DNA of 64,000 nucleotides from Micromonospora halophytica (GTDB lineage Bacteria > Actinomycetota > Actinomycetes > Mycobacteriales > Micromonosporaceae). The first letter of the stretch is position 1. Each line of letters starts with the position of its first letter. The position numbers and the translations under genes are program-made. The notes beneath the pieces are model-generated. The model was given only the letters and a program-made list of their open reading frames with translations. It made no database searches and had not been told where the DNA came from. The stretch is taken from assembly GCF_900090245.1 (NCBI RefSeq), contig NZ_FMDN01000012.1, positions 124,001 through 188,000 of the forward strand. The letters are read 5' to 3'. This document shows, piece after piece, positions 39,240 through 48,159 of this stretch.

Positions 39240-39257
39240 CCGAGCGAAAGTCGAGCG
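39240..39257 (+). promoter_or_regulatory. SARP-type direct repeat before the ABM-KS-CLF-ACP genes
   Basis: CCGAGCG (39240-39246) and TCGAGCG (39251-39257) differ at one base and are separated by four bases, an exact 11-base period. No strong -10 box is seen at the eight-base spacing (GAGACA at 39266-39271 is weak). It lies 74 bases before the ABM start, just after the SDR stop. Confidence 0.6.
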
Positions 39258-39330
39258 ACCCGCAAGAGACATCGGGCAGCGTTGCCGTCAGTGAAACGGG
39301 TTCCACCGAGAGCGACGAGGGGTGCAGCAG

Positions 39331-39666
39331 ATGCCGACCACCAAGTACGACGTCACCGTCCCGGAAGCGGTGACCTTCGTCAACACGTTCACCGTGTCCA
39401 GCCCGCCGGAGGAGTTCGAGCGGGTGTTCGCGGAGATCTCGGAGTTCATGGCCGCCCAGCCGGGCTTCATCCAGTACACGTTGTCCCGCAACATCGACGA
39501 CGACAAGCAGAACCGCTACGTCAACGTCGCCCTCTGGACGGATGTCGAGTCCTGGCGCAGGGCGGTCTCCCACCCGGACTTCCAGTCCCACGCGAGGGAG
39601 ATCCGGGCGCGCTGCACCAACGAGGCCAACATGTACGTGCCTCGCCAGGCCTACTCGGTGAAGTGA
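39331..39666 (+). CDS. ABM-family (TcmH/SnoaB-like) monooxygenase
   Basis: This 111-residue dimeric alpha/beta-barrel protein contains [31 protein letters not shown] and [18 protein letters not shown] with the conserved W and H of the family. Cofactor-free members oxidise anthrones to anthraquinones (TcmH, ActVA-ORF6) or hydroxylate the ring (SnoaB). It probably oxygenates the tricyclic or tetracyclic intermediate. The ATG at 39331 has GAGGGG eight bases upstream and is preferred to the in-frame GTG at 39322. A strong hairpin follows before the ketosynthase gene. Confidence 0.85.
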   Translation: MPTTKYDVTVPEAVTFVNTFTVSSPPEEFERVFAEISEFMAAQPGFIQYTLSRNIDDDKQNRYVNVALWTDVESWRRAVSHPDFQSHAREIRARCTNEANMYVPRQAYSVK

Positions 39667-39677
39667 CCGCGACGCCA

Positions 39678-39700
39678 CCCCCGGTCCGTCGGACCGGGGG
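39678..39700 (+). terminator. Hairpin between ABM and ketosynthase genes
   Basis: A ten-base perfect stem (39678-39687 with 39691-39700) has a three-base loop, eleven bases after the ABM stop. It may terminate part of the transcripts or protect the upstream mRNA, so that ketosynthase expression may depend on read-through or a separate promoter. Confidence 0.65.
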
Positions 39701-39766
39701 ACCCAGCCGCGCGGTAGATCATGGCGGCCACGGCCGCCCGCCCAACCGTTACGAGGTCAGGCAGAG

Positions 39767-41035
39767 ATGAAGCGTCGTGTCGTGATTACCGGAGTGGGAC
39801 TCGTCGCCCCCGGCGGCAACGGGGCCAAGCAGTTCTGGGATCTGATTTCCGAGGGGCGGACGGCCACCGGCCGGATCTCCTTCTTCGATCCGAGTCCGTT
39901 CCGCTCGCAGGTCGCCGCGGAGTGCGACTTCGACCCGGAGCTCGAAGGGTTCAGCCCACAACAGATCCGGCGGATGGACCGGGCCACCCAGTTGGCGGTG
40001 GCGAGTGCCCGGGAGTGCGTGCAGGACAGCGGACTGGACCTGCGGGCGGTCGATCCGGCGCGTACCGGGGTCACCGTCGGCAGTGCGGTCGGCTGCACGA
40101 TGGGCCTGGAGGAGGAGTACCGGGTCGTCAGTGACGGTGGGCGGAGCTGGCACGTCGACGAGAGCTACGCGGTGCCGCACCTGTTCGACTACTTCGTACC
40201 GAGCTCCATCGCCGCCGAGGTCGCCTGGGAGGTCGGCGCGGAGGGCCCGGTGGCGACCGTCTCCACCGGCTGCACCTCGGGGCTGGACTCGGTCGGTCAG
40301 GCGGTGGAGCTGGTCGCGGACGGTCTGGCGGACGTGATGGTGGCCGGCGCCTCCGACGCGCCGATCTCGCCGATCACCGTCGCCTGCTTCGACGCGATCA
40401 GGGCGACCACCCCCCGAAACGACGACCCGGCCACGGCGTCGCGGCCGTTCGACCGGAGCCGGAACGGGTTCGTGCTGGGTGAGGGCTCCGCCATGTTCGT
40501 GCTGGAGGAGTACGAACGGGCCCGTCGGCGCGGTGCGCACATCTACGCGGAGGTCGCCGGCTTCGCGACGCGGAGCAACGCCTTCCACATGACCGGCCTT
40601 CGGCCGGACGGCAGGGAGATGGCCGAGGCCATCACCGTGGCCATGGCCCGTGCTGCGGTGGAGCCGGGCGACATCGACTACATCAACGCACACGGTTCCG
40701 GCACCGTCCAGAACGATCGTCACGAGACGGCGGCCTTCAAGCTGAGTCTGGGGTCGCGCGCCTACGAGACTCCGGTCAGCTCCATCAAGTCCATGATCGG
40801 CCACTCCCTGGGAGCCATCGGCTCCCTCGAGATCGCCGCGTGCGTGTTGGCGATGGAGAACGGGGTGGTGCCACCCACCGCGAACCTGCATGATCCGGAT
40901 CCGGTGTGCGACCTGGACTACGTGCCACTGGTGGCGCGGGAGCACCGGGTCGACGTCGCACTGACCGTGGGCAGCGGGTTCGGTGGCTTCCAGAGTGCGA
41001 TGGTGCTGGCCAGGCCCGACCGGGTGGGGCGATGA
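39767..41035 (+). CDS. Type II PKS ketosynthase alpha (KS-alpha)
   Basis: This 422-residue beta-ketoacyl synthase carries the nucleophile Cys169 in [11 protein letters not shown] and the catalytic histidines in [14 protein letters not shown] and [12 protein letters not shown]. With the CLF it elongates the poly-beta-ketone chain on ACP from malonyl units. It has full family length. Its last base pair overlaps the CLF start (ATGA), as in nearly all type II clusters. GAGGTCAGGCAGAG precedes the ATG. This firmly defines the 34-64 kb region as an aromatic polyketide cluster. Confidence 0.98.
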   Translation: MKRRVVITGVGLVAPGGNGAKQFWDLISEGRTATGRISFFDPSPFRSQVAAECDFDPELEGFSPQQIRRMDRATQLAVASARECVQDSGLDLRAVDPARTGVTVGSAVGCTMGLEEEYRVVSDGGRSWHVDESYAVPHLFDYFVPSSIAAEVAWEVGAEGPVATVSTGCTSGLDSVGQAVELVADGLADVMVAGASDAPISPITVACFDAIRATTPRNDDPATASRPFDRSRNGFVLGEGSAMFVLEEYERARRRGAHIYAEVAGFATRSNAFHMTGLRPDGREMAEAITVAMARAAVEPGDIDYINAHGSGTVQNDRHETAAFKLSLGSRAYETPVSSIKSMIGHSLGAIGSLEIAACVLAMENGVVPPTANLHDPDPVCDLDYVPLVAREHRVDVALTVGSGFGGFQSAMVLARPDRVGR

Positions 41036-42240
41036 GCGCCGTCGTGGTGACCGGCATGGGCGTGGTGGCGCCAACCGGTCTGGGTGCCCGCCGGCACTGG
41101 GAGAACACGCTCGCCGGGCGGACCGCGATCGGCCGGATCACCGCCTTCGACCCGGCCGGGTACTCCAGCCGGCTCGCCGGGGAGATCAGGGACTTCGTAC
41201 CGGGGGAGCACCTGCCGGGGCGGCTGTTGCCGCAGACCGACCACATGACCCGGCTGTCCCTGGTGGCGGCGGACTGGGCGCTCGAGGAGGCGGCGGTCGA
41301 CCAGGCCGCGCTGCCGGAGTTCGGCATGGGGGTGGTGACGGCCAGTTCGGCCGGCGGCTTCGAGTTCGGCCACCGGGAGCTGGAGAAGTTGTGGAGCAGG
41401 GGGCCGGAACACGTCAGCGCCTACCAGTCCTTCGCCTGGTTCTACGCGGTGAACACCGGCCAGATCGCGATCCGGCACGGGATGCGGGGCCCGAACGGTG
41501 TGCTGGTCACCGAGCAGGCGGGCGGGCTCGACGCGGTGGCGCAGGCTCGCCGGCAGGTGCGCGGTGGCACGCCGGTGATGGTCTCCGGCGCCGTCGACGG
41601 ATCACCCTGTCCGTGGGGATGGGTCGCGCAGCTCTCGGGCGGCGGCATCAGCAGGTCCGAGGATCCCGACCGGGCCTTCCTTCCCTTCGACGTCCAGGCG
41701 GCGGGCTACGTACCCGGCGACGGTGGCGCGCTCTTCGTGCTGGAGACCGAGCAGGGGGCGCGGGCTCGGGGCGTACGGTCCCGGTACGGCGAGATAGCCG
41801 GGTACGCCGCGACGTTCGACCCGCCGCCGCGGTCGGAGCGGCCGTCGACGCTGCGCCGGGCGATCGAACTCGCGCTGGAGGACGCCGGGCTCGAACCGAG
41901 CCGGATCGACGTGGTCTTCGCCGACGGCGCCGGGGTGCCGGAACGCGACCGGGTGGAGGCGGAGGCCCTGCTGTCGGTGTTCGGACCGTACGGCGTGTCG
42001 GTGACCGTGCCCAAGACGATGACCGGCCGCCTCAGCGCCGGTGGGGCGGCCCTGGACCTGGCCACCGCACTGCTGACCCTGCGGCACGGGGAGATTCCCC
42101 CGACCGTCAACGTCACCAGCCCGGTGCCGGACTACCAGCTCGACCTGGTGACGCAGCCGCGCCGGCGGCCGGTCTCGGCGGCCCTGGTGGTGGCTCGAGG
42201 TCACGGCGGCTTCAACGCCGCCATGGTCGTGACGAGGTGA
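41032..42240 (+). CDS. Chain length factor (KS-beta)
   Basis: This 402-residue partner of KS-alpha has glutamine in place of the catalytic cysteine ([11 protein letters not shown]162), the mark of a CLF. It shares [15 protein letters not shown] and [17 protein letters not shown] with characterised CLFs such as that of actinorhodin. The heterodimer cavity sets the chain length, and the sequence alone does not tell me C16 from C20. The start overlaps the KS-alpha stop (ATGA), so the two are made in equal amounts. Confidence 0.97.
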   Translation: MSAVVVTGMGVVAPTGLGARRHWENTLAGRTAIGRITAFDPAGYSSRLAGEIRDFVPGEHLPGRLLPQTDHMTRLSLVAADWALEEAAVDQAALPEFGMGVVTASSAGGFEFGHRELEKLWSRGPEHVSAYQSFAWFYAVNTGQIAIRHGMRGPNGVLVTEQAGGLDAVAQARRQVRGGTPVMVSGAVDGSPCPWGWVAQLSGGGISRSEDPDRAFLPFDVQAAGYVPGDGGALFVLETEQGARARGVRSRYGEIAGYAATFDPPPRSERPSTLRRAIELALEDAGLEPSRIDVVFADGAGVPERDRVEAEALLSVFGPYGVSVTVPKTMTGRLSAGGAALDLATALLTLRHGEIPPTVNVTSPVPDYQLDLVTQPRRRPVSAALVVARGHGGFNAAMVVTR

Positions 42241-42273
42241 CGCATTCCGATCTGACCGAGAAGGGCGCAGAGA

Positions 42274-42531
42274 ATGAACGAATTCACGGTGGACGATCTC
42301 ACAACGATTTTGCGGGAATGTGCGGGTGAGGATGACGAGTCGGCCCTCGATGGCGACATCCTGGACGTGGAGTTCGGCAGTCTCGGGTACGACTCGATCG
42401 CGATGATGGAGACTGCGGGTCGTATCAAGATTGACTACGGGGTGGTGCTGGCCGATGACGTGGTGCTGTCGGCCGGGACCCCGCGCGAACTGGTGCGGCT
42501 GGTCAATCTGACCATGGTCGAGAGTTCCTGA
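42274..42531 (+). CDS. Type II PKS acyl carrier protein
   Basis: This 85-residue acidic four-helix protein has the phosphopantetheine attachment serine in GYDSIAMM (Ser41). It carries the growing polyketide. It lies 33 bases after the CLF, completing the minimal PKS in the standard KS-CLF-ACP order. It needs a phosphopantetheinyl transferase; the one at 4847-5509 is a candidate. No malonyl-CoA:ACP transacylase gene is in the window, as is common, since the fatty-acid enzyme serves. Confidence 0.97.
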   Translation: MNEFTVDDLTTILRECAGEDDESALDGDILDVEFGSLGYDSIAMMETAGRIKIDYGVVLADDVVLSAGTPRELVRLVNLTMVESS

Positions 42532-42660
42532 GGCTGCTCCGAGCCGTTGCGGGGCGATGGCGCGGCCGACCGGGAAGCGGCATGGTCGACATCGGTCGTA
42601 CTGCGGTGAGCTGCGGTGACGAGGGCCGCGGACGCCGGCTTGTCCATCCCTGTCCGCGCA

Positions 42661-42690
42661 GGCGCGGCGACCGGACCCGGTCGCCGCGCC
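42661..42690 (+). terminator. Terminator hairpin of the minimal PKS transcript
   Basis: A perfect 14-base dyad (42661-42674 with 42677-42690) has two central bases, 130 bases after the ACP stop. It separates the PKS operon from the regulator. Confidence 0.7.
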
Positions 42691-42901
42691 ACTTGCTGCG
42701 CCACTTGCGGGGAGCTCGCCTCCGGCTGCCCGGGCGGGCGCACCGGGGCGGGTCCGCTGGTCGCGTGTCGTCGTGTGCACTCCCGGTCCGGAGGCTGCCC
42801 GGCGAGGCGGCGGAGGTCTGCCGAATGGGCGACCTGCGGCATGGTCGATGGCGCCGGGAGAGGGGTGTGGTCGGTTTCACAGCAGCGTCGACAGAGGGCG
42901 C

Positions 42902-42928
42902 TTGACAAACGCGACTGGCTCATATCAA
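42902..42928 (+). promoter_or_regulatory. Candidate promoter of the SARP gene
   Basis: TTGACA (42902-42907) is followed after 15 bases by TATCAA (42923-42928); an alternative CAATAG gives 18-base spacing. The -35 box overlaps the left half of the CTTGACA/TGTCAAG dyad, which could be an operator. Confidence 0.4.
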
Positions 42929-43093
42929 TAGAAGGCTGTCAAGGCCATTTTGGAGCGGAGATAGGACTTGCGCGCTGAGTGGTACTCGCGTCACGCGCCG
43001 CCCCATGGTACTTTTGCCGGAACGCATGGTTCTTCCTTTCCATCACATTTGAACTCGGGGGACGCTGTGGGATTTGAAGGTCCGGCGACAGTT

Positions 43094-43939
43094 ATGAATC
43101 TGGGAGTCCTGGGTCCACTGTCCGTTCTTTCCAACTCGGTCAACAAAACGCCCAGCGCGCGGAAACCGCGCAATGTTCTCGCGATGCTTCTGGTCCACGC
43201 GGATCAGGTGGTTCCGGTATCCGCGTTGATCTCGGAATTGTGGGAGGACGAGCCTCCGGTCAGCGGGCTGACCACCCTGCAGACCTACATCCTGAACCTG
43301 CGGAAGACCTTCGTCGCGGCGACCGGCCGGCCCGCCGCCGAGATCACGAAGGAAGTCCTGGTCACCCGCGTCGGGGGCTACATGTTCAGAAGCGATGCCA
43401 GCGTGCTGGACGTGCGCGAGTACGACAAGCTGGTCTCGGCCGGCTGGTCGGCGCTGGGTGACGGCGACGATCTCACCGGGATGATGCGCCTGACCGAGGC
43501 GCTCCGGCTGTGGCGGGGCGCGGCCCTGGTCGACGTGCCACTGGGGCGGGTGCTCGAGTCCAAGCGCCGTGAGCTGGAGGAATCCCGACTGATGGTGACG
43601 GAATATCTGGTGGGTGCCAAGTTGCGGCTCGGGATGTACCGCGAGGTGCTGACCGAACTGGCCGCGCTCACCGCCGAGAATCCGTTGCACGAGGGCCTGC
43701 AGGCGCAATACATGCGTGCGCTGCACCTCGGTGGCCGGCGTGCGCAGGCGCTCGAGGTCTTCCACCGGTTACGGCGCAACCTCATCGACGAACTGGGCCT
43801 GGAACCCGAGTCGCAGGTGCAGCGTGCCTACCAGGCGATTCTCAATTCCGACACCGAATTCGACCAGGACCTCCACGTGGTCCGTCCGCTCGCGGGCAGT
43901 CTCAGCAGCTCCAGTTGGGGTCGCGCCCGAACGTATTGA
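43094..43939 (+). CDS. SARP-family pathway activator with an in-frame TTA codon
   Basis: This 281-residue protein has an OmpR-like winged helix (about 1-100, NLGVLGPLSVL...) and a bacterial transcriptional activation domain (about 105-255), as in ActII-ORF4, DnrI and RedD. It would bind heptamer repeats and recruit RNA polymerase at cluster promoters. Several such repeats are seen in this window. The ATG at 43094 matches the family N-terminus; a GTG at 43067 would add nine residues. Codon 226 (43769-43771) is TTA, which in streptomycete-type genomes makes translation depend on the bldA leucyl-tRNA and delays production. It is placed just after the minimal PKS. Confidence 0.93.
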   Translation: MNLGVLGPLSVLSNSVNKTPSARKPRNVLAMLLVHADQVVPVSALISELWEDEPPVSGLTTLQTYILNLRKTFVAATGRPAAEITKEVLVTRVGGYMFRSDASVLDVREYDKLVSAGWSALGDGDDLTGMMRLTEALRLWRGAALVDVPLGRVLESKRRELEESRLMVTEYLVGAKLRLGMYREVLTELAALTAENPLHEGLQAQYMRALHLGGRRAQALEVFHRLRRNLIDELGLEPESQVQRAYQAILNSDTEFDQDLHVVRPLAGSLSSSSWGRARTY

Positions 43940-44080
43940 GCGGTGCTGACTGAAACCTGACAGCCACCAACACGGTACGATTCGTTTCTCGGATACGGGT
44001 GGAGTGGCGCTCAAAATGACGCCCCGGCAGTTTGAGGCCATTCCAAGTGTGATTCGAGCGCCGCGACACACAGTGGAAGG

Positions 44081-45235
44081 GTGCTGACACAGACGGACAG
44101 TGAGCTCGGTCGGTCCCTGATGACCGAGCGCGGAATGCAATGGTTGTACGCACACGGCAGCGACCCGCACTCGGTTCTGCTACGCGCGGAAGACGAGAAT
44201 CGCGGCGCGCTCCTCGAAAGGCTCCATGAGCTGGGGCCACTCCAGCGCAGCCGCAACGGCGCCTGGGTGACCGGCGACTTCCTGCTCGGTCACGAGATCC
44301 TCCACGATCGGCGGATCACTCCCGGCACACCGGACGACGCCGCCGACGGGCACGAGCTCCGTCGGCGGGTCGCCCTTCTCGGGCTGCCCGAGGAGGCGCG
44401 GGAACGGCCGTGGACCGGGTCCGAACGGTGTCCGGACGGCGGCGCGGTCGAGCACGCCTGTGCCGACGGGCTCGAGCGGATCGGTGACGAGTTCGACCTC
44501 GTCACCGACCTGCTGCGTCCGGTGATGATCGCGATCGTCGGGGACCTCCACCGAGTGCCGGAGGCGGACCGGGCCGCGTTCAGCCGGTTCTGCACCGCCG
44601 CCGCGCCGGTTCTCGACGCCCGACTGGCCCCGCCGAGGCTCGCCCGCGCCCGGGCGGTGATCGACGCGGTCGACGGCCTGGAATCCCTGCTCCGCAAGCT
44701 CCCCGGCGCGGACGACGACCACATCGCCGCCACGACGGTGAGTTGCCTGGTCGGCGTGGAGGTGGCGGTCGACCTCGTCGCGAACGCGGTGCAGGCCCTG
44801 CTCGACCACCCTGTCGCGTGGCGAACGCTGGGCGAGGACCCGGCGTTCGCCGGCCGCGTGGTGGAGGAGACGCTGCGACACGATCCGCCGATCCGGCTGG
44901 AGAGCCGCATCGCCCGAACCGACCTCGAACTCGCCGGCCAGCCGATCGACGCCGGCACCGAGGTCGTGGTGAACGTCGAGGCAGCCAACCGCGACCCCCG
45001 ACGCGGCGCGGACCTCGACCGGTTCGACCCGTTCAGGACGCCCCCGGCGGCGCACCTCTCGCTGACCGGTGCGCCGTACCTCGACGCGGTCGCGCCGCTG
45101 GCGCGTACCTCGGCGGCCGCGATGTTGCGCGTCCTGGCCATCCGGTGCCCGCGGATCCGCCGGCGCGGGCCCGTCGTACGCCGGCTGCGCGCTCCCGTGA
45201 CCCACGCGATCACGCGGTTGCCCGTGACCGCCTGA
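44081..45235 (+). CDS. P450-like auxiliary protein for glycosyl transfer (DnrQ/AknT/DesVIII family)
   Basis: This 384-residue cytochrome-P450-like protein lacks the haem-ligand cysteine. The region that would hold FGxGxHxCxG reads RTPPAAHLSLTGAPYLDAVAP. The ExxR-like part (VVEETLRHDP) is retained. Family members are not oxygenases but activate and stabilise a partner glycosyltransferase. The partner is the next gene, 47 bases downstream, exactly the DesVIII-DesVII or AknT-AknS order. The N-terminus RGMQWLYAHGSDPHSVLLR parallels the second helper beginning at 63690. The GTG start sits against GGAAGG, so the exact start is uncertain. Confidence 0.9.
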   Translation: MLTQTDSELGRSLMTERGMQWLYAHGSDPHSVLLRAEDENRGALLERLHELGPLQRSRNGAWVTGDFLLGHEILHDRRITPGTPDDAADGHELRRRVALLGLPEEARERPWTGSERCPDGGAVEHACADGLERIGDEFDLVTDLLRPVMIAIVGDLHRVPEADRAAFSRFCTAAAPVLDARLAPPRLARARAVIDAVDGLESLLRKLPGADDDHIAATTVSCLVGVEVAVDLVANAVQALLDHPVAWRTLGEDPAFAGRVVEETLRHDPPIRLESRIARTDLELAGQPIDAGTEVVVNVEAANRDPRRGADLDRFDPFRTPPAAHLSLTGAPYLDAVAPLARTSAAAMLRVLAIRCPRIRRRGPVVRRLRAPVTHAITRLPVTA

Positions 45236-45282
45236 GATCTGCCTCCCGCGACGTTCGTCCCCTCTGGAAGGACTCCTGTCCC

Positions 45283-46554
45283 ATGCGCGTTCTCATGACG
45301 TCCCTGGCGGTCGAAGCGCACTTCAACAACACCGTGCCGCTGGCCTGGGCGCTCCGGGCAGCCGGGCACGAGGTCCACGTCGCGAGTCATCCGGCGTTGA
45401 CCGAGATCATCACCCGCGCCGGGCTGGTCGCGGCGCCGGTGGGCACGGACCATACCCATCACGAACTGGTCCGCGAACTCGGAGCGGAGCTGACCGGCTT
45501 CTACCGCGACATCGACTTCACCGGTGAACGCGGCGGCGGCTACACCGAACTGAAGGGCGCCAACACACTGTTGACGGCCACCTTCTACGCCCAGGCCAAC
45601 AACGACTCGATGGTCGACGAGCTGGTCGACTACGCCCGGTTCTGGGAGCCGGACCTGGTGGTCTGGGAGCCGTTCACGTTCGCCGGGGCGGTGGCCGCCC
45701 GAGCGACCGGCGCCGCCCACGCCCGCCTGCTCTGGGGACCGGACCTGTTCCTGCAGACGCGGCAGACGTTCCGGCGGCAGACGGATCTGCTGCCCGAGGA
45801 ACTGCACGACGACGCGCTGGAGGAGTGGCTGTCCTGGACCCTGGACCGGTTCGGCTGCGCCTTCGACGAGGAGGTCGTGACCGGGCAGTGGAACATCGAC
45901 CAGATGCCCAGGAGCGTCCGACTGGACCTGGGGCGACCGTCGGTGCCGGTGCGGTACGTGCCGTACAACGGGCCGTCGGTGATACCGCAGTGGCTCCGTA
46001 CGCCGGCCGACCGGCCGAGGATCTGCCTGACCCTCGGTATCACCTCCCGCGACCTGCCCTACCCGAACATGGTCTCGGTGGACCAGCTCTTCGAGTCGGT
46101 CGCCGGGCTGGACGCGGAGATCGTGGCGACGTTCGACGCCGGGCAGCTCGCCGAGTCGACCCGACTGCCCGACAACGTCCGCGTGACGGACTTCGTACCC
46201 CTGCAGGCCCTGCTGCCGACCTGTTCGGCGGTGGTCCACCACGGCGGCGTCGGGACCTGGTCCACCGCGGCCGTCAGCGGCGTGCCCCAGCTCGTGGTCG
46301 CCGGCATGTGGGACAACGTCTACCGGGCCCGGCGACTGGCGGACCTCGGGGCCGGGATCTTCCTGCCGCCGCACGAGCTGACGGCGGCGGCGCTGCGCGA
46401 CGGTCTGGAACAGCTCCTGACGAAACCGTCCTTCCGCGAGGAGTCCCACCGGCTCCAGGCGGAGATCCTGGCCGAGCCGAGCCCCGGCGCGGTCGTGCCG
46501 GTCATCGAGGAGATGACCGGACGGCACCGGAGGCCCCGACCGGGGTCGCGGTGA
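45283..46554 (+). CDS. Deoxysugar glycosyltransferase (AknS/DesVII/EryCIII-type, GT1)
   Basis: This 423-residue GT-B fold enzyme has the N-terminal MRVLMTSLAVEAHFNNTVPLAWALRAAGHEV. Its C-terminal nucleotide-sugar motif is CSAVVHHGGVGTWSTAAVSGVPQLV. It would transfer a dTDP-deoxysugar to the polyketide aglycone or to a first sugar. The family needs a P450-like helper, supplied by the preceding gene. The ATG has GGAAGGA 11 bases upstream. The predicted sugar donor is the aminodeoxysugar made by genes at 58-62 kb. Confidence 0.95.
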   Translation: MRVLMTSLAVEAHFNNTVPLAWALRAAGHEVHVASHPALTEIITRAGLVAAPVGTDHTHHELVRELGAELTGFYRDIDFTGERGGGYTELKGANTLLTATFYAQANNDSMVDELVDYARFWEPDLVVWEPFTFAGAVAARATGAAHARLLWGPDLFLQTRQTFRRQTDLLPEELHDDALEEWLSWTLDRFGCAFDEEVVTGQWNIDQMPRSVRLDLGRPSVPVRYVPYNGPSVIPQWLRTPADRPRICLTLGITSRDLPYPNMVSVDQLFESVAGLDAEIVATFDAGQLAESTRLPDNVRVTDFVPLQALLPTCSAVVHHGGVGTWSTAAVSGVPQLVVAGMWDNVYRARRLADLGAGIFLPPHELTAAALRDGLEQLLTKPSFREESHRLQAEILAEPSPGAVVPVIEEMTGRHRRPRPGSR

Positions 46555-46560
46555 GTCGAC

Positions 46561-46603
46561 TCGAGTCGGGCTCGAGCGTGCCGACTGGCCCGGACCATAC
46601 GTT
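46561..46603 (+). promoter_or_regulatory. SARP-type repeats and -10 box before the isomerase/OMT/Rieske operon
   Basis: TCGAGTC (46561-46567) and TCGAGCG (46572-46578) are repeated at an exact 11-base period. A degenerate third copy GACTGGC lies at 46583-46589. Eight bases after the third copy comes TACGTT (46598-46603), a good -10 box. The geometry is that of ActII-ORF4/DnrI-type activator sites. Confidence 0.65.
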
Positions 46604-46634
46604 TCCCGTGTTCGGCTAGATACGAGGAGGAGAG

Positions 46635-46970
46635 ATGGCGCTCTTTGCGGTGCTGGCGACCCAGGCGCCGGCCGCCGGTGAGGCGAAGGAGTTCCGGGAG
46701 CGGCTGCCGGAAGGCTTCGCCTACACGAAGGCCCTGGTGGACAAGGGGGTCATCCGGCACAGCTGGATCCGGGTCGGCGCGTCCGGTGGCCTCAACATCT
46801 ACGACGTCGCCTCGCACGAGGAGTTGCTCGCGGTGCTCTACGACAATCCGGTCAGCCCGCATCTGAAGTTCGAGGTGATCCCGCTGGCCGAGCCGGCCAG
46901 TTTCGATCCGGCCGCTCAACTGCTCAAGTGGGCCCGGAAGAGCGACCAGGCCACCCCGGAGACGGCATGA
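46635..46970 (+). CDS. Muconolactone-isomerase-like small ferredoxin-fold protein
   Basis: This 111-residue protein has a dimeric alpha/beta-barrel pattern (ALFAVLATQAP..., HSWIRVGASGGLNIYDVASHEELLAVLYDNP, HLKFEVIPLAEP) like muconolactone delta-isomerases. Such proteins recur in aromatic polyketide clusters, where they may assist cyclisation, isomerisation or oxygenation; no role is established that I can cite for this type. It has a strong GAGGAGGAG ribosome site. It starts a coupled set: its stop overlaps the start of the O-methyltransferase (ATGA), and the Rieske gene follows. Confidence 0.75.
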   Translation: MALFAVLATQAPAAGEAKEFRERLPEGFAYTKALVDKGVIRHSWIRVGASGGLNIYDVASHEELLAVLYDNPVSPHLKFEVIPLAEPASFDPAAQLLKWARKSDQATPETA

Positions 46971-48142
46971 CCGTCGACCGTCGACTGGCCGGGCGCCTCG
47001 CCGAGCGGGGGGCCGGGTCCGACCTGGAGATCTCCACCCTGCTGAAGGAGGCGGGCCTGGACGCCGTCGTCGACGTCCTCGTCGACGAGATCCTGTTCCG
47101 GTGCGACGCGCCGGTGAATCCGGTGCCCGTCGACATCGCGATGAACGTCACGCACGGCAGCGAACAGCGCCGGATCGTCTTCCGGATCGCCCGGGACCGG
47201 CCGATCGACGTCGTGGACGGCGACGACACGTCGATCCGGCGGGAGATCGGCATCGGCGCGGTGGACCTGGTCCGCCGGCTGTACGGGCGGACCGGCCAGC
47301 GTCGCCTCGGCGACTTCACCGACACCTTCCTGCCGACGCGCCCCGCCGACCTGGCGGAGCTGCCGGGGATCCTGACGTCGACCAACCAGGCGTCCGGGAC
47401 CCTGTTCTCGGGGTGCACGGTGCCCCAGGACGACCTGGGCAAGCTCTCGGTGGCGTACGGATCCGACAAGTGGGCCAGCTTCCACTGGTACACCGGCCAC
47501 TACGAGGAGCAGTTCGCCAGGTACCGGGACCAGCCCGTACGGCTGCTGGAGATCGGCATCGGCGGCTTCGACGGGCAACTCGGCGGCGCGTCGCTGAAGA
47601 TGTGGAAGAAGTACTTCCACCGTGGGCTGATCTACGGGCTCGACCTGTTCGACAAGTCCGCGCTCAATCAGGGCCGGCTGACCGCGCTCACCGGGGACCA
47701 GTCGGATCCGGCCGCGCTGACCGCCATCGCGGAGGAGCACGGGCCCTTCGACATCGTCATCGACGACGGCAGCCACGAGAACGAACACGTCCGGACCTCG
47801 TTCGACGCGCTGTTCCCGTACGTCCGTCCCGGCGGTCTGTACGTCATCGAGGACATGCAGACCTCCTACATCCCCAGGTGCGGGGGGACCGCGGGACCGG
47901 TCGCCGGCCCGGACACCACGGTCGGCCTGCTGAAGCGGCTGCTGGACGACATCCACCACAACGAGCAGGAGCCGCGAATCGCAGAGGCGCCCACCATCAC
48001 GCAGAGCCAGGTGGTCAGCGTGCGGGTGTGCCGGAACATCGCGTTCATCGAGAAGGGCGTCAACGGCGAGAACGGCATTCCCGGCTGGATGGACGACGAC
48101 GCCTGGGTCGCCCTGGGTGCCATACCTCCGGCGGACAGCTGA
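46967..48142 (+). CDS. MycE/ElmM-like sugar O-methyltransferase
   Basis: This 391-residue protein has an N-terminal auxiliary domain (about 1-150) and a C-terminal SAM-binding domain (about 165-390). The latter has VRLLEIGIGGFDGQLGGASLKMWKKYF and the metal/SAM acid pair in FDIVIDDGSHENEH. This is the architecture of metal-dependent deoxysugar O-methyltransferases such as MycE and ElmM. It suggests that one attached sugar carries an O-methyl group. ATGA overlap with the upstream gene shows coupling. The order isomerase-like, O-methyltransferase, Rieske forms one probable transcript. Confidence 0.88.
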   Translation: MTVDRRLAGRLAERGAGSDLEISTLLKEAGLDAVVDVLVDEILFRCDAPVNPVPVDIAMNVTHGSEQRRIVFRIARDRPIDVVDGDDTSIRREIGIGAVDLVRRLYGRTGQRRLGDFTDTFLPTRPADLAELPGILTSTNQASGTLFSGCTVPQDDLGKLSVAYGSDKWASFHWYTGHYEEQFARYRDQPVRLLEIGIGGFDGQLGGASLKMWKKYFHRGLIYGLDLFDKSALNQGRLTALTGDQSDPAALTAIAEEHGPFDIVIDDGSHENEHVRTSFDALFPYVRPGGLYVIEDMQTSYIPRCGGTAGPVAGPDTTVGLLKRLLDDIHHNEQEPRIAEAPTITQSQVVSVRVCRNIAFIEKGVNGENGIPGWMDDDAWVALGAIPPADS

Positions 48143-48159
48143 GGCAGAGGGGGAGCATT

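Larger units (their letters stand above)
42532..43093. other. 562-bp intergenic region before the SARP gene
   Basis: No gene is supported. It contains a strong hairpin at 42661-42690 and an 11-base tandem repeat GCGCCACTTGC at 42686-42696 and 42698-42708. The lower-GC promoter region around 42900-43090 includes CTTGACA (42901-42907) and its inverted copy TGTCAAG (42937-42943). Confidence 0.6.

Noticed and set aside
44032-44061. Possible SARP repeats (TTGAGGC, CCAAGTG, TCGAGCG) before the 44081 gene
   Set aside because: Period 11 holds but only the last heptamer matches well and no -10 box follows at eight bases.
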